Source: Gp7-AA6 sp036001245 (GTDB lineage Bacteria; Acidobacteriota; Thermoanaerobaculia; UBA5066; Gp7-AA6). From it: a DNA stretch of 10,246 nt. The stretch lies in contig DASYUL010000009.1 of NCBI GenBank assembly GCA_036001245.1, positions 1-10,246 of the forward strand, in the 5' to 3' direction. A program made the translations under genes and the position numbers. This document shows positions 5,913 through 10,246 of the stretch, piece by piece. Below the pieces are notes generated by a model. It was not told where the DNA came from. It saw nothing but the letters and a program-made list of their open reading frames with translations, and ran no database searches. The first letter of the stretch is position 1, and every line of letters begins with the position of its first letter.

Positions 5913-8549
5913 ATGGGCCTCGTCGCGGGTTCGAAGCTCGGCCCCTACGAGATCCTGTCGCCGATCGGCGCGGGCGGGATGGGGGAGGTCTACCGGGCCC
6001 GGGACACGCGCCTCGAGCGTACGGTCGCGATCAAGGTTCTGCCGTCGCACCTGTCGTCTTCACCCGAGATCCGCCAACGCTTCGAGCGCGAGGCTAAGAC
6101 GATCTCGCAGCTCTCGCACCCGCACATCTGTGCGCTCTACGACGTGGGGCGGGAAGGCGAGACCGAGTACCTGGTCATGGAGTATCTCGAGGGCGAGACG
6201 CTCGCCGAACGTGTCGCGAAGAGTCCGCTTTCTCTCGAGCAGACACTCCGCTTCGGCGTCCAGATCGCGGACGCTCTGGACAAGGCGCACCGCCAGGGAA
6301 TCGTTCACCGGGATCTGAAGCCTGGCAACGTGATGGTCACGAAGTCGGGGGTGAAGCTGCTCGACTTCGGCCTCGCGAAAGCGCTCGCTCCGGCGTCTCC
6401 GATGCTCGACGTCACGGCGCTTCCAACGCAGGCCGCGCCTGTGACGCGGGAGGGAACGCTTCTCGGAACGGTCCAGTACATGGCGCCCGAGCAGCTGGAG
6501 GGCAAGGAAGCAGACGCGCGGACGGACATCTTCGCGCTCGGCTGTGTGCTGTACGAGATGGCGACCGGCAGGAAGGCGTTCTCGGGCGCGACGCAGGCCT
6601 CGGTGATCTCGTCGATCATGAAGGAGGAGCCTCCCCCGATCTCGCGGGCACAGCCGATGTCGCCGCCGGCGTTCGATCGGCTCGTCAGGACCTGCCTCGC
6701 CAAGGATCCCGAGGACCGCTGGCAGTCGGCGCGCGACGTCGCCGTCCAGCTGACCGCGATCGCCGAAGGCGCGCTCCTCGAACGTCCCGGCGAGGCCATT
6801 TCGCGCCGACCCCGAATCGCGTGGCTGCCCTGGCTCGTGACTGCGATCGCCGTGGTTGCTGCAGCGGTGACGTTCTTTCAGGGACGCTCGCGCCCGGTGC
6901 AGCCCGCGCGCACGATCCGGTTCTCCGTGGAGCCGCCAGCAGGCGGGGCCTTCGGGTTCTGGATGGAGGGCTCTTTCCTCGCGGTTTCTCCAGACGGCTC
7001 GCATCTCGCGTATGTCGCGTCGGACCCGCAGGGCGGGCGGCGCGTGTTCCTCCGCCCGCTCGCGGCCCCCCAAGCCCGGCCGATCCCGGGGACCGAAGGC
7101 GCGAATTCGATCTTCTTTTCGCACGACGGCCGGTCGCTCGCCTTTTTCACGAAGGACAAGCTGAAGCGGGTCGAGCTCTCGGGAGGCGCGCCCGTCCCGA
7201 TCTGCGACGTCTTTGCCGGCGGCCTGTCGGGGACGTGGAGCCGGAGCGGCGAAATCCTCTTCGCGGGCCCCCACCGTCGCGCGATCTCCCGCGTCTCCGC
7301 CGCGGGCGGCGTGCCGAAGGAGATCTTCCCGCTCGACCGCGCGCGCGGGGAGGCGCGGATCGTCTGGCCCTCGTATCTTCCGGACGGCGAGCGATTCCTG
7401 TATCTCCTTCGTTACGCCGACGGCCGTGGGGACCTGATGCTGGCGGAGCCGGGCAGGAAGCCGCGCCCGGTCATGGCGCTGCAATCCCACGCTCAGTACT
7501 CCGAGCCCGGCTACCTTCTGTTCGCGAAGGAAGGCGCCCTCCTGGGGCAGCGATTCGACGCGAAAAGCGGCTCGGTCAAAGGAGACCCCTTCTCGGTCGC
7601 CGAGAGCGTTCGGTACGCCCTCTCGCCCGGCACGGCGGCTTTCTCGGTCTCGCGTACGGGGACCCTCGTCTATCAGCCGCACGAAAGCGTCATGCGTCTG
7701 GCGTGGTTCGATCGGACGGGCCGCGAGGTCGAGACTCTCGGCTCGACCGGCCTGTTATTCACCTTCGCGATCTCCCCCGATGGCCGGCGGGTTCTCTTCG
7801 CCCGGGCGCGACCGGGGCTCCGCGCCTTCGACATATGGCTGCGGGATCTCGAGCGCGGAACGGAGACGCCGGTCACCTCGGCGCTCGACACGGAGACCAC
7901 GCCCCGATGGCTGCCGGGCGGGAGCATCGCCTACTCGGTCGTCCGCGGTAGCCCGCCGCAACTCGTCCGCAGAGACCTCGCCACGGGCAGGGAGGAAGAC
8001 CTCCTGCCCGGCGGAAGAATGCAGTTCGCACAGGACGTCTCCCCGGACGGAAAAACGCTGATCTATGTCGAGCGCACCGACTTCTTTCACATTTGGACGT
8101 TGCCGCTCTCCGGCACCGGAAAGCCGACTCCCTTCCTTCAGGCGCCGTTCGAGAAGGAAGAGGTGCGCTTCTCACCCGACGGCCGCTACATTTCGATGAT
8201 TACCGACGAGTCCGGGCGGCCGGAAGCGTACGTAACCGCTTATCCGGGGCCGGGCGAGAGAATCCGCGTCTCGACTGGCGGAGCGCAGAGTCCTCGGTGG
8301 AGCTGCGACGGCCGGGAGCTGTTCTATCTTACCGGCGATCGGCGGTTGATGTCGGTGGCCGTCCGGACGGCGCCCTCGCTCGAGCTCGGGAGACCGCTGC
8401 CGCTCTTCGACCTGAAGGGAAAGTGGAGCTGGTCGACCTTCGACGTGTCCCCCGACGGGAAGCGGTTTCTCGCCATCGTGCCGGAGGTCGTCGCCGATGA
8501 GCTCCCGCTCTCTGTCGTCGTCAACTGGACGCCGGAGGCGGGCAAGTGA
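5913..8549 (+). CDS. Kinase 2: membrane Ser/Thr protein kinase with C-terminal PD40/TolB-like propeller
   Basis: An 878-aa paralogue of kinase 1, aligned without gaps through the N-terminal half of the kinase domain. It has GAGGMGEV at 19-26, K41 (VAIKVL), HRDLKPGN at 132-139, DFG at 151-153 and APE at 191-193, so it should be active. Residues 159-168 of the activation segment differ from kinase 1, while the following 'ALPTQAAPVTREGT' is identical. A single membrane span (about 303-322, within IAWLPWLVTAIAVVAAAVTFF) follows SRRPR, giving a cytoplasmic kinase and periplasmic propeller. PD40-type blades include VSPDGSHLAY, FSHDGRSLAF, ISPDGRRVLF, VSPDGKTLIY, FSPDGRYISM, WSCDGRELFY and VSPDGKRFLA. 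The ATG start aligns with the other kinases but lacks a good Shine-Dalgarno (only GAGA, 2 nt away), so a leaderless or weakly translated message is possible. It is transcribed away from the receptor. Its TGA overlaps the GTG of a kinase stub (GTGA, 8546-8549). Confidence 0.93.
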   Translation: MGLVAGSKLGPYEILSPIGAGGMGEVYRARDTRLERTVAIKVLPSHLSSSPEIRQRFEREAKTISQLSHPHICALYDVGREGETEYLVMEYLEGETLAERVAKSPLSLEQTLRFGVQIADALDKAHRQGIVHRDLKPGNVMVTKSGVKLLDFGLAKALAPASPMLDVTALPTQAAPVTREGTLLGTVQYMAPEQLEGKEADARTDIFALGCVLYEMATGRKAFSGATQASVISSIMKEEPPPISRAQPMSPPAFDRLVRTCLAKDPEDRWQSARDVAVQLTAIAEGALLERPGEAISRRPRIAWLPWLVTAIAVVAAAVTFFQGRSRPVQPARTIRFSVEPPAGGAFGFWMEGSFLAVSPDGSHLAYVASDPQGGRRVFLRPLAAPQARPIPGTEGANSIFFSHDGRSLAFFTKDKLKRVELSGGAPVPICDVFAGGLSGTWSRSGEILFAGPHRRAISRVSAAGGVPKEIFPLDRARGEARIVWPSYLPDGERFLYLLRYADGRGDLMLAEPGRKPRPVMALQSHAQYSEPGYLLFAKEGALLGQRFDAKSGSVKGDPFSVAESVRYALSPGTAAFSVSRTGTLVYQPHESVMRLAWFDRTGREVETLGSTGLLFTFAISPDGRRVLFARARPGLRAFDIWLRDLERGTETPVTSALDTETTPRWLPGGSIAYSVVRGSPPQLVRRDLATGREEDLLPGGRMQFAQDVSPDGKTLIYVERTDFFHIWTLPLSGTGKPTPFLQAPFEKEEVRFSPDGRYISMITDESGRPEAYVTAYPGPGERIRVSTGGAQSPRWSCDGRELFYLTGDRRLMSVAVRTAPSLELGRPLPLFDLKGKWSWSTFDVSPDGKRFLAIVPEVVADELPLSVVVNWTPEAGK

Positions 8550-8677
8550 GCCTGTCTTCGGGCTCCCGTCTCGGTCCCTACGAGATTGAGGCGTCCGCGT
8601 CCGCGTCGCCGGTCGCGCTGGCGGACGTCGAGGAGTCGACGACCGGGGTCATCCCTGTGGACTATAATAGCTATTGA
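8546..8677 (+). pseudogene. N-terminal remnant of a fourth kinase gene
   Basis: A GTG overlapping the kinase 2 stop opens a 43-codon frame beginning (M)SLSSGSRLGPYEIEA. This matches the first 12-16 residues of the neighbouring kinases (MTLSPGTRLGPYELGA, MPLTDGTRLGPYELVA). The match stops at about 8593, exactly where a tandem hexamer begins (GCGTCC, GCGTCC, GCGTCG at 8591-8608). The remaining codons (through ADVEESTTGVIP to DYNSY) show no kinase motif: the glycine loop, lysine and everything after are missing. It is best read as the stump of a kinase gene that was once coupled to kinase 2 and was deleted or displaced when the toxin-antitoxin block arrived. It may still be translated as a short peptide, but no function is expected. 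The alternative, that it is a chance start, is unlikely given the long RLGPYE match and the conserved overlap geometry. Confidence 0.75.
8663..8675 (+). promoter_or_regulatory. Candidate promoter -10 box and operator of the toxin-antitoxin operon
   Basis: TATAAT (8663-8668) is a perfect -10 hexamer in an AT-rich island within very GC-rich DNA, about 30 bp before the antitoxin start. Overlapping it is a perfect 10-bp palindrome AATAGCTATT (8666-8675), and GATATC (8676-8681) follows at once. Ribbon-helix-helix antitoxins typically bind short palindromes over their own promoter, so this is the natural autoregulatory operator. No convincing -35 hexamer stands 16-18 bp upstream. The operator role is inference. 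Confidence 0.5.
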
Positions 8678-8686
8678 TATCCACAT

Positions 8687-8691
8687 GGAGG
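8687..8691 (+). promoter_or_regulatory. Ribosome binding site of the antitoxin, supporting a TTG start
   Basis: GGAGG lies 7 nt before the TTG at 8699. It fixes that rare start codon: the ATG at 8685 closes after five codons, and the next in-frame ATG (8714) would cut the first beta strand of the ribbon-helix-helix. Confidence 0.75.
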
Positions 8692-8698
8692 TCGGCGC

Positions 8699-8932
8699 TT
8701 GAAGACCGTACAGATGACGCTCGACGAAGATCTGGTCGAGGCGGTCGACCGGGCGGCGAAGAAGCTCGGCACGAGCCGGTCGGCGTTCGCGCGCGAGGCG
8801 TTGCGCGCAGCCCTCGCGCGAGAGCGAACGCTGAGTCTCGAACGGAGGCACCGGCAAGGCTACGCGCGCCGCCCGGTTCGACGGGGTGAGTTCGACGCCT
8901 GGGAACGCGAACAGGTCTGGACCGAGCCATGA
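8699..8932 (+). CDS. Ribbon-helix-helix antitoxin of a MazF-type toxin-antitoxin pair
   Basis: A 77-aa protein with two parts. Residues 1-45 form a ribbon-helix-helix DNA-binding fold: strand KTVQMTLDEDLVEAVDRAAK, then LGTSRSAFAREALRAAL, where the 'G-T-S-R-S-A-F' turn is typical of CopG/MazE-like antitoxins. Residues from about 57 form a tail, HRQGYARRPV...EFDAWEREQVW, rich in aromatic and charged residues; in such antitoxins this part wraps and blocks the MazF active site. The protein should neutralise the toxin encoded next and repress their shared promoter by binding as dimers. The start is TTG, supported by GGAGG upstream. The gene overlaps the toxin gene by ATGA (8929-8932), the usual antitoxin-first coupled order. 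Length is normal for the family and nothing appears broken. Confidence 0.88.
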   Translation: MKTVQMTLDEDLVEAVDRAAKKLGTSRSAFAREALRAALARERTLSLERRHRQGYARRPVRRGEFDAWEREQVWTEP

Positions 8933-9240
8933 AGCGCGGCGAAGTGAGGTGGTACCGGTTTTCCGCTCCCGACAAGCGGAGACCGGTCGTCATCCTCACG
9001 AGGGATTCGATCCTCGAATATCTCGCGGAGGTCACCATCGCTCCCGTCACGAGGACGATCCGTGACATTCCGTCGGAGGTCGCCCTGACGCGCGAGGACG
9101 GGCTGCCCACCGAATGCGCCGCCAACCTGGACCACATCCAGACGGTTTCCCGCAGCAAGATCGGCCCGCTCATAACGACACTGGATTCCGAGCGCATGAA
9201 GGAGCTCCGCGGCGCCCTGTTGTTTGCCCTGGGCTTCTGA
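8929..9240 (+). CDS. mazF: MazF/PemK-family mRNA endoribonuclease toxin
   Basis: A 103-aa protein with the hallmarks of the MazF/PemK fold. The N-terminal strand is MKRGEVRWYRF (the family's 'RGEVWWV' type), followed by DKRRPVVILTRDS with the conserved 'RRPVVILT' strand, then VTIAPVTRTIRDIPSEVAL with the conserved 'APVT-x-T-x-R-x-I-P-S-E-V' stretch. Next come DGLPTECAANLDHIQTVSRSKIG (shown in parts: DGLP-x-x-C, then NLDHIQTV) and a C-terminal helix ERMKELRGALLFALGF. Known members cut single-stranded mRNA at short sequences in the cytoplasm and stop growth until inhibited by the antitoxin. It is translated by ATGA overlap from the preceding antitoxin gene, and a terminator-like hairpin begins 8 bp after its stop. 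Length and motifs are intact, so it is probably active; its cleavage sequence cannot be read from the protein. Confidence 0.92.
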   Translation: MKRGEVRWYRFSAPDKRRPVVILTRDSILEYLAEVTIAPVTRTIRDIPSEVALTREDGLPTECAANLDHIQTVSRSKIGPLITTLDSERMKELRGALLFALGF

Positions 9241-9247
9241 TGGTCCT

Positions 9248-9280
9248 AGCCGGTCGTAAGACGAATCGGCTTGTCTTCTT
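9248..9280 (+). terminator. Terminator-like hairpin after the MazF gene
   Basis: AGCCG (9248-9252) pairs with CGGCT (9267-9271). Inside, TCGT (9254-9257) pairs with ACGA (9261-9264) around the loop AAG. G9253 can wobble-pair with T9266, leaving A9265 bulged. A T-rich tail TGTCTTCTT (9272-9280) follows. The position just past the mazF stop fits an intrinsic terminator closing the operon. The bulge and interrupted T-run make it moderate in strength. Confidence 0.55.
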
Positions 9281-9307
9281 GACTGAACATGATGAGTAAA
9301 TTAGACG
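9279..9307 (+). promoter_or_regulatory. Weak promoter candidate before the broken antitoxin
   Basis: TTGACT (9279-9284) is a good -35 match. A hexamer at 17-bp spacing (TAGACG, 9302-9307) fits -10 poorly, and the better TAAATT (9297-9302) is only 12 bp away. The stretch 9281-9305 is AT-rich compared with its surroundings, as is common before toxin-antitoxin operons. No Shine-Dalgarno precedes the ATG at 9315. Confidence 0.25.
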
Positions 9308-9314
9308 CCTCTTC

Positions 9315-9446
9315 ATGGATAAGCGGCTGCAGGTTCTGCTCGACGAGCCGGAACTGCGCGAGATTCAGCGGGCGGCGCGGGCTCAAGGAATGACAGTGGC
9401 CGAATGGGTGCGGCAGGCGAAAGCGGGCGGATGCGAGGCTTCCTGA
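9315..9446 (+). pseudogene. Truncated VapB-like (ribbon-helix-helix type) antitoxin
   Basis: A 43-codon frame beginning MDKRLQVLLDEPELREIQRA and continuing with QGMTVAEWVRQA. It resembles the N-terminal half of small antitoxins in which an 'RLQVLLDE' strand is followed by 'E-L-R-E-I-Q-R-x-A-R' and 'M-T-V-A-E-W-V-R-Q-A' helices; these usually sit directly upstream of a PIN-domain toxin. Such proteins normally run to roughly 70-80 residues; here the likeness ends at VRQA and the frame closes after eight unrelated codons (KAGGCEAS). One base over (frame starting 9394), an open stretch continues to a TGA at 9541-9543, which suggests a frameshift or a deletion junction near 9420. No toxin partner follows: kinase 3 begins 104 bp later. 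It is therefore probably a dead relic, although a DNA-binding half might still be made. Family identification is from memory of the motif and moderately sure. Confidence 0.55.
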
Positions 9447-9550
9447 AGGGAACGAAAACGGGGTGGCTGCGGGAAAAGAAGGACCGGAGTTGATCCTCGT
9501 CGATTCCTCCCAGGTCGAGAAAGTTCTCGAGGTGATCGGTTGAAGAACCC
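9447..9550 (+). other. Remnant DNA between broken antitoxin and kinase 3
   Basis: No complete gene fits here. The frame that closes at 9541-9543 reads ...GKEGPELILVDSSQVEKVLEVIG. 'LILVDSS' is reminiscent of the first strand of a PIN domain (usually ILVDTS/ILVDSS), which would suit the VapB-like relic upstream, but 'VEKVLEVIG' could equally be the end of a STAS-like domain. A second short frame from 9431 (MRGFLKGTKTGWLREKKDRS) is unrecognised. The region looks like fused gene debris. There is no clear promoter for kinase 3. Confidence 0.35.
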
Positions 9551-10246
9551 ATGCCTCTGACCGACGGCACGCGCCTGGGTCCCTACGAGCTGGTTGCGCC
9601 GATCGGCGTGGGCGGGATGGGGGAGGTCTACCGGGCGAAGGACACGCGGCTCGATCGGACGGTGGCGGTCAAAGTCCTGCCGGCGCACCTGTCCGCATCG
9701 GCCGAGTCGCGCCAGAGGTTCGAGCGCGAGGCGAAGACGATCTCGCAGCTTTCGCACCCGCACATCTGCGCGCTGTACGACGTGGGCCACCAGGACGGCG
9801 TCGAGTTCCTCGTCATGGAGTACCTCGAGGGCGAGACGCTGTCGGAGCGGCTGCTCAAAGGTCCGCTCTCGTTTGACCAGGTTCTGCGTTACGGGATCGA
9901 AATCGCGGACGCGCTCGACAAGGCGCACCGCCAGGGGATCGTCCACCGGGATCTGAAGCCCGGCAACGTGATGGTGACGAAGTCGGGGGTGAAGCTCCTC
10001 GACTTCGGGCTCGCGAAAGCGCTCGTGCCGTCCGCCGCATCGTCGGATCTCACCGCTCTCCCCACTCAGGCGGCGCCCGTGACGCGCGAAGGGACGATTC
10101 TCGGAACGATTCAGTACATGGCGCCCGAGCAGCTCGAAGGCAGGGACGCGGACGCGCGCACGGACATCTTCGCGCTCGGGTGCCTGCTCTACGAGATGGC
10201 GACGGCGAAGAAGGCGTTTTCGGGTAAGGGTCAGGCGTCGTTGATT
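9551..10246 (+). CDS. Kinase 3: Ser/Thr protein kinase, N-terminal part, cut by window end
   Basis: The first 232 codons of a third paralogue; the frame is open at the window edge. The start MPLTDGTRLGPYELVAPIGV aligns gap-free with kinases 1 and 2. Visible are the glycine loop GVGGMGEV (19-26), K41 (VAVKVL), HRDLKPGN (132-139), DFG (151-153), the shared activation segment 'ALPTQAAPVTREGTILGT' and APE (191-193). The catalytic core is therefore complete as far as it can be seen, ending within the C-lobe (KAFSGKGQASLI). By eye it differs from kinase 1 at 16 of the first 158 residues, making it closer to kinase 1 than kinase 2 is. A membrane span and propeller are expected beyond the window by family resemblance but are not seen. 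The ATG lacks a strong Shine-Dalgarno (only GAAG before ACCC). It follows toxin-antitoxin debris, as kinase 1 follows a toxin gene. Confidence 0.9.
   Translation, partial: MPLTDGTRLGPYELVAPIGVGGMGEVYRAKDTRLDRTVAVKVLPAHLSASAESRQRFEREAKTISQLSHPHICALYDVGHQDGVEFLVMEYLEGETLSERLLKGPLSFDQVLRYGIEIADALDKAHRQGIVHRDLKPGNVMVTKSGVKLLDFGLAKALVPSAASSDLTALPTQAAPVTREGTILGTIQYMAPEQLEGRDADARTDIFALGCLLYEMATAKKAFSGKGQASLI

Noticed and set aside
6060..7682. Long minus-strand open frame (540 codons) opposite kinase 2
   Set aside because: Same phenomenon as opposite kinase 1: it occurs at the equivalent position and its repeated Arg-rich sequence mirrors the conserved kinase codons rather than a protein family.
8591..8608. 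Tandem GCGTCC hexamers considered as a regulatory iteron or repeat array
   Set aside because: There are only two exact copies plus one near-copy; this is too short for an array and is better explained as a junction scar.
8546..9550. Insertion sequence or integron cassette carrying the toxin-antitoxin block
   Set aside because: I found no transposase, no terminal inverted repeats at the block edges, no target duplication and no attC-like site, so a mobile element cannot be supported.
1..10246. CRISPR array, tRNA, rRNA or riboswitch
   Set aside because: I saw no regularly spaced repeats, no tRNA-like cloverleaf with a CCA end, no rRNA segment and no known riboswitch core; almost all sequence is accounted for by protein genes.

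Overview
The window reads like a GC-rich Gram-negative chromosome, most plausibly Acidobacteriota or a related soil phylum. This rests on gene types rather than a marker gene: membrane Ser/Thr kinases with C-terminal PD40/TolB-like propellers in a local cluster, beside a very large Oar-like TonB-dependent receptor with an N-terminal carboxypeptidase-regulatory-like domain. Most genes are packed tightly, with GTGA or ATGA stop/start overlaps.

Layout. (1) 3-116: the last 37 codons of a PIN-domain (VapC-like) toxin, whose stop overlaps the GTG start of kinase 1. (2) 113-2794, +: kinase 1 (893 aa; kinase domain, one membrane span, propeller). (3) 2801-5767, -: a 988-aa TonB-dependent receptor, ending 6 bp from kinase 1 (convergent). 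(4) 5768-5912: a 145-bp divergent intergenic region. (5) 5913-8549, +: kinase 2 (878 aa), same architecture. (6) 8546-8677: a 43-codon stub that starts like a fourth kinase and then loses homology. (7) 8699-9240: a complete ribbon-helix-helix antitoxin / MazF toxin operon with its own AT-rich promoter-like region, good Shine-Dalgarno and a terminator-like hairpin. (8) 9315-9543: a broken antitoxin of another (VapB-like) type with debris behind it. (9) 9551-10246, +: the start of kinase 3, cut by the window end.

How the parts may work together. Each kinase should place its catalytic domain in the cytoplasm and its propeller in the periplasm, so the propeller is the likely sensor. The kinase domains are near-identical paralogues (by eye 16 differences in 158 residues between kinases 1 and 3, and 30 between 1 and 2), while the propellers have diverged. 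The receptor is divergent from kinase 2 and could be a co-regulated uptake or surface protein. Toxin-antitoxin genes or their remains sit at both kinase-kinase boundaries visible here (before kinase 1, and between kinases 2 and 3). The most noteworthy observation is this interleaving of paralogous kinases with toxin-antitoxin modules, including a toxin stop codon embedded in a kinase start. No clearly new defence system, CRISPR array, RNA gene or insertion sequence was seen.
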